From Insulibacter thermoxylanivorax (GTDB lineage: Bacteria > Bacillota > Bacilli > Paenibacillales > DA-C8): a stretch of 64,000 nt of DNA. The position numbers and the translations under genes were made by a program. Every line of letters begins with the position of its first letter. Position 1 is the stretch's first letter. The stretch lies in NCBI RefSeq assembly GCF_015472005.1, contig NZ_BMAQ01000005.1, positions 216,060 to 280,059 on the forward strand, in the 5' to 3' direction. Under the pieces are notes generated by a model, which made no database searches, had not been told where the DNA came from, and was given only the letters and a program-made list of their open reading frames with translations. This document shows positions 8,886-17,770 of this stretch, in pieces.

Positions 8886-8991
8886 GAATATTCCCCCCTT
8901 AGACTTTCCGTTCAGGGCATGGAATCGTACCGTTCGGACCCTAAGGTATACTAGATTGCTCTCTCCCGTGATAGAGTAGAATGTAGAAGAA

Positions 8992-9112
8992 TAACATCTA
9001 ATGGCAATATATTGAAATATATCACCATCAGCACCAGAATGCAAGCGAATTGCAACATACAAGAAGTTGTCACAGTAACTAGTACACATATTAGAGCGCT
9101 TATTAGATGTTA
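8992..9112. promoter_or_regulatory. Paired inverted 11-bp motif between LytTR regulator and CPBP protease
   Basis: TAACATCTAAT at 8992-9002 recurs as its exact reverse complement at 9102-9112. One copy lies about 110 bases upstream of each divergent start region (8885 minus and 9137 plus). The arrangement is what one expects of a shared operator. That the LytTR regulator binds it is inference. Confidence 0.35.
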
Positions 9113-9136
9113 ATATCATGGGGGAGGCGAAAGGTG

Positions 9137-10039
9137 ATGCATATTAAAGATACGATAGCCAAGCTCATCCTCTTGTTCATCACGGCTCTTGCCATCGCTT
9201 TCGGTTTGTCCGTGTTCGTGTTCATCCTGTTCGTTCTGCTCGATGCGGGGAATCTCCATGCTTACCTGAGCGGCGGCCCGTTTCTTGGCGAGAAGCGCAT
9301 GATCATGAAATTTATCCTGCACATGGCGCAGTCAGCGGGACTGATCGGCGCGGTTCTAATCCTCTACCGGCACGAACGCTGGGAAAGTCAAGGATGGAGT
9401 CTGGGGTGGAAAGAGAGAACGCCCTTCCGCCATGCTTTGCTGGGATCCTTCATCGGGCTCGTATTCATCGGCATCGCGGTGCTGTTCACCTGGTTGTCCG
9501 GACATGTTCACATCTTCCAGTTTACGGCCCTCGGATCAGAACCGTTATCGGTATATGCTTGGATGAACCTGGTGATGCTGATCGTGATCGCAGTCAGTGA
9601 AGAAGTCTTCTGCAGGGGTTATGTGCAGGGTCTGCTCATGCACCGCTTTGGGTCCTTGGCCGGCATCATCGGCTCGAGCGCGGTCTTCACTCTGGTGCAT
9701 TGGTATAATCATGCGATGTTCGATTCCATTCTGCCGGTCTTGAATCTTTTCCTCACGGGATTGCTGCTCGGCATCTGCCGCGCCGCCGCCAATGGACTGT
9801 GGCTGCCGGTCGGCATTCATGTGACATGGACCGTCCTGTACGATTATATCTTCAGATCATATGCGGGCGGAGCCCCTGCCGAAGGGCTGATGAATCTCGA
9901 TATGCTCGGAGCGATCATCCGGACTGCCGGGGGGTTCGCAGTTGAAGGCAGGATCATCACCATGGGGTTCTTGCTCATCAGCATCTTGATCGCCGATCGC
10001 TGGATGCATCATAATCGCAGGATGTGGACACGTTTCTAG
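9137..10039 (+). CDS. CPBP family intramembrane metalloprotease (CAAX/Abi type)
   Basis: This 300-residue protein has about eight membrane helices and the CPBP motifs: EEVFCRGY (EExxxR) near residue 155, HWYNHAMFD, and HVTWTVLYD. These supply the catalytic Glu and His residues of glutamic intramembrane peptidases, which in Gram-positive bacteria are linked to peptide maturation and bacteriocin immunity. I chose the ATG at 9137 (GGGGGAGG nine bases before); an upstream in-frame ATG at 9107 lacks a ribosome site. It is divergent from the LytTR two-component operon, which could control it. Confidence 0.88.
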   Translation: MHIKDTIAKLILLFITALAIAFGLSVFVFILFVLLDAGNLHAYLSGGPFLGEKRMIMKFILHMAQSAGLIGAVLILYRHERWESQGWSLGWKERTPFRHALLGSFIGLVFIGIAVLFTWLSGHVHIFQFTALGSEPLSVYAWMNLVMLIVIAVSEEVFCRGYVQGLLMHRFGSLAGIIGSSAVFTLVHWYNHAMFDSILPVLNLFLTGLLLGICRAAANGLWLPVGIHVTWTVLYDYIFRSYAGGAPAEGLMNLDMLGAIIRTAGGFAVEGRIITMGFLLISILIADRWMHHNRRMWTRF

Positions 10040-10187
10040 GGCGTGCAAATAAGCTCCTTTAATTGGGATGTTTAATGAAATCTGTTTGGAAGCGAATGTT
10101 AGGAGGAAAGGAAGAGTCAAGAAAACAGCGGGGTCTGAAGGAATTTAATGGTCGAAGGCGAATCAAAAGCATGGAACCGAAGAAAGA

Positions 10188-10225
10188 GGCTGTCTGCACC
10201 GCATCCTGCATGCGGCGTGACAGCC
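10188..10225 (-). terminator. Hairpin after the 55-residue membrane protein
   Basis: GGCTGTC at 10188-10194 pairs with GACAGCC at 10219-10225, with a second inner CCGCAT/ATGCGG stem. On the minus strand it is followed by TCTTTCTT. It ends 17 bases after the stop of the small gene. The rest of 10040-10242 holds nothing else I can support. Confidence 0.55.
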
Positions 10226-10242
10226 CTTTGCTGCGCTTGGCA

Positions 10243-10410
10243 CTAATGAACCGCATCGCTTTCCGACTTGCTGGCAAGCAATTCGCGGACTTCGTTCTCC
10301 AGATCGATAATCATCGTCTGTTGGCGTTTAATCGTGTCCCGAAGATGAACGATATACATGATCAGACCTGTAACCAAGATCCCTAGTACAAAGGCTATAA
10401 CGACTGGCAT
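10243..10410 (-). CDS. Small membrane protein with coiled-coil tail (55 residues)
   Basis: An open frame of 56 codons begins with ATG at 10410 after GAGGTGG. The protein opens MPVVIAFVLGILVTGLIMYIV, a single membrane helix, followed by a charged amphipathic segment (RDTIKRQQTMIIDLENEVRELLASK) likely to form a coiled coil. I do not recognise a family. Good ribosome spacing, a following hairpin and an upstream TATAAT on the minus strand (complement of 10469-10474) support it as real. The overlapping 107-residue frame on the plus strand has none of these. Confidence 0.7.
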   Translation of the reverse strand: MPVVIAFVLGILVTGLIMYIVHLRDTIKRQQTMIIDLENEVRELLASKSESDAVH

Positions 10411-10525
10411 ACGTACCACCTCATTATGTATCTATTGAAAGTTCATGTATGAATAAGCATACTATCATTATACAAGTTTCATGAGAGTTAAGGAAAGTTT
10501 AGAGCCGCCATCGGAATCCTTGGTC

Positions 10526-10562
10526 CAGCATCCGTCGGAACAGCCGGCCGGATGCTGTTTTT
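10526..10562 (+). terminator. Strong intrinsic terminator upstream of the PTS_EIIC_2 gene
   Basis: CAGCATCCG at 10526-10534 pairs perfectly with CGGATGCTG at 10549-10557 and is followed by TTTTT. No plus-strand gene ends nearby (the last stop is at 10039), and a promoter-like TTGAAA/CATACT pair lies at about 10436-10464. It may therefore be a leader attenuator of the gene at 10645 rather than a gene-end terminator. Confidence 0.6.
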
Positions 10563-10644
10563 GCTTGGGCTCCGCGATTCATGCAGATTAACGCAGCGGC
10601 TGCTAGGTTATGCTAATTACACTGGATATGGAGGCTGTGTGCTG

Positions 10645-11652
10645 ATGAACTTTTTGCGATCCAAAGGGATAGAACTTCATCCGCGAGTTTATTTTATTAC
10701 GGCGCTTACCTATATGGCCTATGGATTGTTCGCCTCGATGATCATCGGATTGATCATGCAGACGATCGGAGAATATGCCCATATTCCTCTCTTAGCGGCA
10801 GCGGGTACGCTGGCGATTAAGTATTATGGGGCGGCCATTGGCGGTGCAGTGAGCTATGGACTTAAGGCACCGCCGCTTGTCCTGTTTGCATCGATCGTCT
10901 GCGGCGCCTATGCCGTCGAGGCTGGGGGCGGACCCGCCGGCGCCTATGTGGCTGCGGTGATCGGTACGGAACTGGGCAAGCTGATCTCCAAATCGACGCC
11001 GCTGGACATCATCCTCACCCCTCTGGTCGTACTGACTGCGGGATGCTGGGCAGGGGAGTATCTTGGATCTTATATCTCCGAGGGGATGATCTGGTTTGGC
11101 GAACTGATCAATTGGTCCGTGGGCAGGCACCCCTTCGTCATGGGGATCTTAGTCGCAACGCTGATGGGACTGGCCCTGACGGCGCCGATCTCGAGTGCGG
11201 CCATCGCCATCATGCTTGGGCTGGACGGTTTAGCAGCCGGCGCGGCAACGATCGGCTGTTCCGCGCAGATGATCGGATTTGCGGTGAGCAGTTATCGGGA
11301 GAATGGGATCGGCGGCTTGTTGGCGCAGGGGATCGGCACATCGATGCTGCAGATCTCCAATATCATCCGCAATCCCTTGATCCTCATTCCTCCTACCGCA
11401 GCCGGCATCATTCTGGCGCCGATCGGCACCGTCTGGTGGAAGATGGAGAATGTGAAGGAAGGAGCGGGTATGGGGACTTCGGGATTGGTCGGTCAGATTT
11501 TCACCTTGCATACGATGGGCTATGAGCTGGAAGTGTTCCTGAAGATCCTCGTGCTGCACTTCATCGGCCCTGCCGTGTTCAGCTTGGCGATCTCCGAATG
11601 GTTCCGCCGCCGCAGCTGGATCAAACCCAATGATATGAAGTTGGAATTATAA
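10645..11652 (+). CDS. PTS_EIIC_2-type membrane permease
   Basis: This 335-residue protein is almost wholly hydrophobic, with about nine to ten helices. It matches the PTS_EIIC_2 type by its opening (MNFLRSKGIELHPRVYFITALTYMAYGLFASMI) and by glycine-rich re-entrant segments (GGGPAGAYVAAVIGTELGKLISKSTP, GMGTSGLVGQI). Such proteins lack EIIA/EIIB domains; their substrate is generally unknown. I chose ATG 10645 since GGAGG lies ten bases before it. No other PTS component is adjacent. Confidence 0.8.
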   Translation: MNFLRSKGIELHPRVYFITALTYMAYGLFASMIIGLIMQTIGEYAHIPLLAAAGTLAIKYYGAAIGGAVSYGLKAPPLVLFASIVCGAYAVEAGGGPAGAYVAAVIGTELGKLISKSTPLDIILTPLVVLTAGCWAGEYLGSYISEGMIWFGELINWSVGRHPFVMGILVATLMGLALTAPISSAAIAIMLGLDGLAAGAATIGCSAQMIGFAVSSYRENGIGGLLAQGIGTSMLQISNIIRNPLILIPPTAAGIILAPIGTVWWKMENVKEGAGMGTSGLVGQIFTLHTMGYELEVFLKILVLHFIGPAVFSLAISEWFRRRSWIKPNDMKLEL

Positions 11653-11796
11653 GGATGGATGCTGGCTTTTGTTTTGAAATGCCATTGAGGAATGAGGTTG
11701 TTTTCTGCAGAAAGATGAATTATATTAGGCAAAGGGAATTTTCGAGGATCCTCATGAAAACTTAACATTCCAGATACCGAATAGGGGGACAAACCT

Positions 11797-13416
11797 TTGG
11801 ATTGGCAGGACATCTTATTTAAGTTTATAGGCGGACTTGGGATATTCTTATTCGGCATTAAGTATATGTCTGAGGGATTACAGAAGACGGCGGGCGACCG
11901 CATGCGCAGCTTGCTGGCTAAGTATACATCCAATCCGATCCTAGGAGTACTAGTTGGGATCGTCGTTACGGGCTTGATTCAATCATCAAGCGGGACGACG
12001 GTGCTGACGATCGGTCTGATCAATGCCGGGCTGCTGACCTTGCGGCAAGCGATCGGGATCATCTTTGGCGCGAATATCGGGACGACGGTGACGGCTTTTA
12101 TCATCGGGATCAAGATCGAGGATTATTCGCTGCCTATCATCGCTGTAGGGGCTTTTTTCTTGTTCTTCTTCTCGAAGAAGAGATTCCAATACATAGGACA
12201 AGTCATCTTCGGATTCGGGACTCTGTTCCTCGGCTTATCGACGATGAGCAGCGGCGTCAAACCGCTGCAAGACCTGCAGGTGTTTACTGATTTCATCGTA
12301 CAGATGGAGGGGATCCCGATACTGGGCGTCCTCGTCGGCACGGTCTTCACGATGATCGTTCAGAGTTCCAGCGCGACGATCGGAATCCTGCAGTCGATCG
12401 CCGATGAAGGCATGATCTCCCTGTATGGGGCGCTTCCCGTACTGTTCGGCGACAACATCGGTACGACGATCACCGCGGTGCTTGCATCGATCGGTGCTTC
12501 GGTAGCGGCAAGACGAGCATCCCTGGTACACGTCATCTTCAATGTAGCCGGTACGATTCTTTTTATGCTTATCCTGCCGCTCGTCCACGACGCCGTTCTG
12601 TTGGTTGGTCAAGATGTGAACATCCGCATGCAAATCGCGTATGCTCATGCGATGTTTAATATAACGAACACCCTGATCTTCTTGCCGCTGATTCCGGTTC
12701 TGGCTTGGATCGTTACAAAGCTCGTGCCGGGTAAGATGGTCGAGATTGAATTCCGCGCGAAGTATCTGGACGAGCGTTTGCTGGCGAACCCGTCGATCGC
12801 CCTCGGCCAAGCTAAACATGAGATTATACGGATGGGTTCCGTTGCCCGTGATATGCTGAACGATGCGTCGGAATATTTCTTCAACAAGGATGAGAAAGTG
12901 GCTAATCTAGCCTTGCAGAAGGAACAGCTGATCAATGAACTCGATCGCAAGATCACCGAATATATGGTGAAAATCCAACAGAGCAATCTAACGGCGGATG
13001 AATCGGCCAAAGCTTCGATCCTGATGCAGACGATCAATGACATCGAGCGGATCGGGGATCATGCGGAGAACATCGTGGAGTTGGCGGAGTCGAGGATTTC
13101 CCAGAAGGTGGAGTTTTCCGAAGATGCGGAGAAGGATTTAAGGGATATGCTGCAATTGGCCGATCACGTGGTGTCCAAGGCCTTGCATGCTCTTGAACAT
13201 GACGATGAACAAGCCGCAGAAGAAGTGCTGACGAGCGAAGTGGAACTGGACCGCATGGAGAGCGTGTTCCGCAAAGCGCACATCAACCGTCTGAACCAAG
13301 GTGCTTGTTCGGGGAATTCCGGCGCGATCTTCCTGGATATTATAAGTAATCTTGAGCGAATCGGAGATCACAGCAAGAATATCGCTCAATACATCTTGGG
13401 GATGGATGATGAATGA
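11797..13416 (+). CDS. Na/Pi cotransporter family protein with PhoU-like C-terminus
   Basis: This 539-residue protein carries the duplicated Na/Pi-cotransporter II motif (GLIQSSSGTTVLTIGLINAGLL near residue 60; IVQSSSATIGILQSIADEG near residue 190) within about nine membrane helices. A cytoplasmic helical PhoU-like domain follows from residue 330 (two IERIGDHAENI/LERIGDHSKNI motifs). It probably imports phosphate with sodium. The start is TTG at 11797 after AGGGGGA. Its TGA overlaps the ATG of the HAD phosphatase, suggesting phosphate-related cotranscription. Confidence 0.9.
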   Translation: MDWQDILFKFIGGLGIFLFGIKYMSEGLQKTAGDRMRSLLAKYTSNPILGVLVGIVVTGLIQSSSGTTVLTIGLINAGLLTLRQAIGIIFGANIGTTVTAFIIGIKIEDYSLPIIAVGAFFLFFFSKKRFQYIGQVIFGFGTLFLGLSTMSSGVKPLQDLQVFTDFIVQMEGIPILGVLVGTVFTMIVQSSSATIGILQSIADEGMISLYGALPVLFGDNIGTTITAVLASIGASVAARRASLVHVIFNVAGTILFMLILPLVHDAVLLVGQDVNIRMQIAYAHAMFNITNTLIFLPLIPVLAWIVTKLVPGKMVEIEFRAKYLDERLLANPSIALGQAKHEIIRMGSVARDMLNDASEYFFNKDEKVANLALQKEQLINELDRKITEYMVKIQQSNLTADESAKASILMQTINDIERIGDHAENIVELAESRISQKVEFSEDAEKDLRDMLQLADHVVSKALHALEHDDEQAAEEVLTSEVELDRMESVFRKAHINRLNQGACSGNSGAIFLDIISNLERIGDHSKNIAQYILGMDDE

Positions 13417-14213
13417 CAGCAAGATACGGACTCATCATAGATCTGGATGGGACGATGTACCATGGCGGTAAGATAGTCGCACATGCCGATGAATTCGTAA
13501 GCGATCTGAGAGATCGGAAGATTCCCTATCTCTTCTTGACGAACAATTCCTCGCGCACGCCGAAGGAAGTGGCGAAACAGCTTGCGGGCATGGGGATTCC
13601 AGCGGAAGCCGCACAGGTTTACACGTCTGCGCAGGCCGCAGCCAGCTATATTCACAAGAAGCGTCCTTGGGCGAAGGTCTATGTTCTCGGCGAGCCGGGA
13701 CTTCATGCGGCGCTTAAGGAAGCCGGGTTGCAGCAGGTCACCGATGAACAGCCGGATTATGTCGTGCAGGGGATCGATTTCAGCTTCGACTATGCCAAGC
13801 TGGAGCGTGCGGCAGGTTATATCCGCAGCGGCGCGGAGTTCATCTTGACGAACCCGGATCTGCTCCTGCCAACGGATCGGGGCTTCATACCCGGCGCCGG
13901 CTCCCTGGGTGCAGCGATCCAAGCCGCATCCGGCAAGCAACCCGTGGTCATCGGCAAGCCCTCCGCGATCATCATGGAAGATGTGATCGACCGAATCGGT
14001 CTGCCGGCGGATCAGGTATGGGTCGTAGGGGATAACGCGGCCACGGATATGCGCGCGGGACAAGCTGCCGGATGTCGAACTGCGCTCATGTTGACGGGGA
14101 TTACGACGCGGGATAACCTGCAAGAGACGCTCGAATCCGCCGGGGTGAAGCCGGATCTCATCTGTGATGATATTCCTGCGCTGGCCGAAGCGCTGCGAAG
14201 CTTCTATTCTTAA
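13413..14213 (+). CDS. HAD-IIA family phosphatase (TIGR01457/YutF-like)
   Basis: This 266-residue enzyme shows HAD motif I LIIDLDGTMYHG, motif II LFLTNNSSRTP, and motif III VIGKPSAI plus VVGDNAATDMRAGQAAG. The cap layout between motifs II and III is that of subclass IIA (NagD/4-nitrophenylphosphatase group), and it matches the Bacillales YutF type. The substrate is unknown, probably small phosphate esters. It overlaps the preceding transporter gene by four bases. Confidence 0.9.
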   Translation: MTARYGLIIDLDGTMYHGGKIVAHADEFVSDLRDRKIPYLFLTNNSSRTPKEVAKQLAGMGIPAEAAQVYTSAQAAASYIHKKRPWAKVYVLGEPGLHAALKEAGLQQVTDEQPDYVVQGIDFSFDYAKLERAAGYIRSGAEFILTNPDLLLPTDRGFIPGAGSLGAAIQAASGKQPVVIGKPSAIIMEDVIDRIGLPADQVWVVGDNAATDMRAGQAAGCRTALMLTGITTRDNLQETLESAGVKPDLICDDIPALAEALRSFYS

Positions 14214-14240
14214 AATTTTTATGCGCATAGATCTAATAGA

Positions 14241-14282
14241 TAAGCCGTACTGCCGGGGGTTATCCCTTCGCAGTACGGCTTA
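14241..14282. terminator. Bidirectional terminator between HAD phosphatase and XRE regulator
   Basis: TAAGCCGTACTGC at 14241-14253 pairs perfectly with GCAGTACGGCTTA at 14270-14282. The right arm lies inside the last codons of the minus-strand XRE gene. Confidence 0.75.
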
Positions 14283-14658
14283 TTAACTTCTTCGCATTCA
14301 GTGCAGCATTCATCAGGGACTCCATCATCAATTCCTTCTCCTCATCGGACAATTCCTTGTCCCCATCGAAGAAGGCGGTGCGGCGAAGTTTCTCCCAGAA
14401 TTGCTGTTCCCGCGATTGCTGCTCGGTATGGTAAGTGGTATGGGTTTCCTCGACCCGATCAACTCTCCCCAGCAGATAATCGGCCGATGTGTTGAAGAGA
14501 TCAGCACAGCGGATGAGGAGTTCATCATCGATCGGTCTTCTTCCGGATTCGATTCTTGACAATACACTGTTGTTGATATGAAGCATCGCGGCCAATTGGA
14601 TCTGAGTCAGGCCTTTCCGCTCTCGCAGCGCACGAATACGATGCCCGGTTACCTTCAT
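14260..14658 (-). CDS. XRE-family transcriptional regulator
   Basis: This 132-residue protein has an N-terminal Cro/C1-type HTH (IRALRERKGLTQIQLAAMLHINNSVLSRIESGRRPID, residues 8-43) followed by LIRCADLFNTSADYLLGR, the usual continuation in short SlrR/XRE repressors. The C-terminal part is a charged helix without a known sensor domain. It is divergent from the small membrane protein at 14892 and may control it. Confidence 0.88.
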   Translation of the reverse strand: MKVTGHRIRALRERKGLTQIQLAAMLHINNSVLSRIESGRRPIDDELLIRCADLFNTSADYLLGRVDRVEETHTTYHTEQQSREQQFWEKLRRTAFFDGDKELSDEEKELMMESLMNAALNAKKLISRTAKG

Positions 14659-14819
14659 AGATTATCAACCTTCTCAATCTTCAGTTAGGTAATAATATTG
14701 ATAAGTTTAATATTATGGCAGAACATGGATAATCCAACATAATCATGCCGGGTGTATATCAAATATACCATGTTTCCCTGCAAGCGAAAGCATAGATTGC
14801 AAATAAAGCAAACATACTA

Positions 14820-14848
14820 TTGACTTTGCGTAATTAGAAAATTACTAT
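14820..14848 (+). promoter_or_regulatory. SigA-type promoter of the small membrane protein
   Basis: TTGACT at 14820-14825 is separated by 17 bases from TACTAT at 14843-14848. The start codon at 14892 lies about 37 bases after the predicted start site. Confidence 0.5.
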
Positions 14849-14891
14849 ATAGAGTATAGAATGGTCAAAAATGTTACAGATGGTGATTCCT

Positions 14892-15248
14892 ATGTCTCCA
14901 TGGTTCGAGATCGCGTTGCTGCTGCTAATCGTCATGATCATCATCTGGCTGGCAGCGGGCCTCAGCATGTACCGGCGGATCGCAGAACTATTGGATGCCA
15001 GGACGCACAATGAGAAGCGCATCTACGTGCACGAGACGGGTGAGGAAGCGGTGGCCTACGCCGAATCGATGGAACCGAATTCGGGGAGGGAGAAGCATCT
15101 GGAGCGGGCAGTGGATTATATGCGAAGGCAATTCCAAGAACGGCAGCTTCCCTTCGACTATGAACAGGCGCGAGCCGTCATCGAGAAAGCGGCTTTGCGC
15201 CGCGGGATCGACGCAGCTGATATCGGCCGCCAGCCTTCATCTTCCTGA
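14892..15248 (+). CDS. Small membrane protein, possibly LLH-holin-like
   Basis: This 118-residue protein has one N-terminal membrane helix (WFEIALLLLIVMIIIWLAAGLSMY) and a charged cytoplasmic tail. The last 40 residues (HLERAVDYMRRQFQERQLPFDYEQARAVIEKAALRR) resemble the C-terminal helix pair of LLH-type phage holin relatives, but no phage gene is near. I chose ATG 14892 after GGTGAT; two earlier in-frame ATGs lack a ribosome site. Function unknown. Confidence 0.65.
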   Translation: MSPWFEIALLLLIVMIIIWLAAGLSMYRRIAELLDARTHNEKRIYVHETGEEAVAYAESMEPNSGREKHLERAVDYMRRQFQERQLPFDYEQARAVIEKAALRRGIDAADIGRQPSSS

Positions 15249-15284
15249 GAAGCGCTGCGCAGAGCAGGATGTTCCATAGGGAAA

Positions 15285-15318
15285 CAGAAGCCTCACATGA
15301 TTACATGTGAGGCTTCTG
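15285..15318 (-). terminator. Terminator of the AraC regulator gene
   Basis: CAGAAGCCTCACATG at 15285-15299 pairs perfectly with CATGTGAGGCTTCTG at 15304-15318. It overlaps the end of the minus-strand AraC gene and is followed on that strand by TTTCCC. Confidence 0.7.
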
Positions 15319-17628
15319 CAGCGGCAAGTGCTTCATATGCTTCTCCCGATATTGCCCCGGTGTCATTCCCTCATGTTTGCGGAAGGAGCGGATGAAGTTT
15401 TGCGGATTGTTGTAACACAGTTTCGCCGCGATCTCTTTGATCGTCATATTGGTCTCCGCCAGCCATTTCTTCGCCATGCTGAAGCGGTAAGCCGTCAGAT
15501 ATTCGCTGAATGAATAGTTAGTCTCTTTGCGGAACACGCTGCTTAAGTAATTTGCATTGTAATGAAGCTTCTGTGCGCACATCTCCAGGGTCAGATCCGT
15601 GTCATAATAGCGCTGGATCATATCGATGATCTTCTCGGAGATGTTGTGGTACTGCGCATCCTGACGATCGCGGAAGATCTTGATCATCGGGTCGATCAGA
15701 CTCGACCAGAACCACTCCTCGATCTCCGCAGCGATTCTCAGTTCCGTCAATTGTTCGAAGAGCGATCGGTTGGACTGCTGGATCTGATTCAGGCTGATGC
15801 CGGATTCCTGCATGACGATCAGGAGATTGTTCAGCAGCCGTGCCAGCGGAATCAGGTATTCCTGCGGCGTCAGTTCGGCTGCGAATACGGCTTGCAGGAA
15901 TTCCCGGATCGCCTGCTTCGCTTGCTCTTGGTCCGCAAGTTTGATCGCATCGATCAGTTCCAGTTCGATGTGCTGAGGATAATTTAGATTCAGGTAATGT
16001 TTGCCCGAATTGATATCTTCGTATTGGATGATGATGCCTTCCCCGAGCTTGATGCGGTGCCTGAGGGCATCCAGCCCTTCGCGGTAGGCCCTCGGAATCT
16101 GGGTCCAATCTTGGAACGGCAGGCTGATGCCGATGCTGACTTTCAGTTCCAGATAGTTCAGGATCTTGCTCTGCAGATCCTCAGTGATGCCGTACAGCAG
16201 CTTGTTGAACTGCTGATTGTCCGCATCCCTGCTTCCCGCGATCGTCACGATGGTATGATCGATGATTACAGGGGACAAGCGATGCCCGAAGGGGATGAGC
16301 TCCTCGATCATATTCTGAATGGCGAATTGCAGGAGTTCAAGATCCTGTTTGCTGTAGCGGGTGCCCTCCAGCGTATCGATCTGCAGCGTGAGCATCGCCA
16401 TCGTGCGCCATTGTTCTACTTGCTGACCGTACCCGTAGCGGATAAGCTTGTCGACGAGTTCGCTGCTTTTGACATTGCCTTGGCAGGCGCGGATCAGGAA
16501 GAAGGTGCGCACTTGCGAGAGATGGTGGCGAACTTCGTTTTCCAGACGGGTTTTGGACTGGAACAGCGAAGCGACATGCTCGCCGATGACTTGGAACTCA
16601 TTCACATGGCGGCTGTTTCCCTCCACCTGCTCGCCGAACAGCCGCATCAGCCGCTTGATCGGCGAGTACATCCGCCGTGATCCCAGCCATACGGTGATGG
16701 CCGACAGGAAGAGCAGGATCAGGCAGACGATGAGCGTATACTCGCCGATCTTCGTCGCTTCCTTCGTCATGCTCGCGATATCGATCGCCGAGACATAGAT
16801 CCAGTCGTTAAAGTCCGATTGGTAATAGATGATGGAATATGGCTTGCCGTTGTATTCAGCTGTGAACTGGCCCGAAGAACCCGTGAACTGTTCGGGTGAT
16901 AACGGACTGATCGCAGACAGATGCTCGCCGATGAGCTGATGATCGGCATGCAGCAAGACGCGGAACTGATCATCCAGGATGAATAGTTCGGAATCACTCT
17001 CCGCTTCGAATTGCTGAAATTCCTGAAAGCTGCATGCGGGGATATTAGCAAGGATAAATCCCGTTTTGGTTAAGCTGTTCACTGGAAGCTTTTTGATTAG
17101 ACTTATGGTATAATTACAAACAACGTTTGAAGCGTTTTCTTCGCTGTAATACCATTTACTGGGACTTAGAATCCATGATATCTCATCCGGGTGATTGATC
17201 AGCGATGCGATCTCTTCATTGTAAGCGTATTCATCGAGCCGATAGATACCCGAGTTTTTGACCATCCAGTTATGCGCCAGATTGACGACGATGACATCTT
17301 CGAGCTTCGTATCGAAGGATTGCATGTGACGAAGCTCGTTGCGCAGGTCGTTGTAGAGCATAAAGTCTTCCACTGTGATCTCGCGGCTGATGGCTTCTCT
17401 GAGAACGACGGAATTCACCACTTGATTGAGCGTGTGGTTGACAGTGGTAAGTATTTGTTCTACATTGGCATTGGTCTGCATAAGAAGCTGCATTTTACCG
17501 CGATTAACATGATTTTGAATTTCATTAGAAGATGTGATATAGGAGAAAAAACCGATAAAGACAACGGGGATGGTGCTTAACAATAAACCGAAGAGGATCA
17601 TTTTGCTGAGATAATTTAACGACTTCAT
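15301..17628 (-). CDS. Membrane-bound AraC-family regulator (YesN/YtdP type)
   Basis: This 775-residue protein has an N-terminal membrane helix (LSKMILFGLLLSTIPVVFIGFFSY), a large extracellular Cache-like sensor (about residues 45-260), a second helix (YTLIVCLILLFLSAITVWLGS), a cytoplasmic linker and a C-terminal AraC HTH pair (LEMCAQKLHYNANYLSSVFRKE and MTIKEIAAKLCYNNPQNFIRSFRKHEGMTPGQYRE). Such one-component sensors sit beside oligosaccharide ABC transporters. I chose ATG 17628 after AGGTGAT. It is divergent from the binding-protein genes and likely activates them. Confidence 0.9.
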   Translation of the reverse strand: MKSLNYLSKMILFGLLLSTIPVVFIGFFSYITSSNEIQNHVNRGKMQLLMQTNANVEQILTTVNHTLNQVVNSVVLREAISREITVEDFMLYNDLRNELRHMQSFDTKLEDVIVVNLAHNWMVKNSGIYRLDEYAYNEEIASLINHPDEISWILSPSKWYYSEENASNVVCNYTISLIKKLPVNSLTKTGFILANIPACSFQEFQQFEAESDSELFILDDQFRVLLHADHQLIGEHLSAISPLSPEQFTGSSGQFTAEYNGKPYSIIYYQSDFNDWIYVSAIDIASMTKEATKIGEYTLIVCLILLFLSAITVWLGSRRMYSPIKRLMRLFGEQVEGNSRHVNEFQVIGEHVASLFQSKTRLENEVRHHLSQVRTFFLIRACQGNVKSSELVDKLIRYGYGQQVEQWRTMAMLTLQIDTLEGTRYSKQDLELLQFAIQNMIEELIPFGHRLSPVIIDHTIVTIAGSRDADNQQFNKLLYGITEDLQSKILNYLELKVSIGISLPFQDWTQIPRAYREGLDALRHRIKLGEGIIIQYEDINSGKHYLNLNYPQHIELELIDAIKLADQEQAKQAIREFLQAVFAAELTPQEYLIPLARLLNNLLIVMQESGISLNQIQQSNRSLFEQLTELRIAAEIEEWFWSSLIDPMIKIFRDRQDAQYHNISEKIIDMIQRYYDTDLTLEMCAQKLHYNANYLSSVFRKETNYSFSEYLTAYRFSMAKKWLAETNMTIKEIAAKLCYNNPQNFIRSFRKHEGMTPGQYREKHMKHLPLQKPHM

Positions 17629-17770
17629 GCTACTCATCACCTGTCTTGTTAAGAGTATGATCCAACCTTCTTCAATTATGGACTGCCCAAAGAGCCATCT
17701 AGAGATTATAATCAAACTATATCCAAACGATATTCATCATAAGATCATCGCTATATGATGAATCATATCA

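Noticed and set aside
10063..10386. 107-residue plus-strand frame
   Set aside because: It lies over the real minus-strand small gene and the hairpin, has basic low-information sequence and no convincing family.
14892..15248. Prophage remnant
   Set aside because: One holin-like tail without any phage neighbour is not enough.
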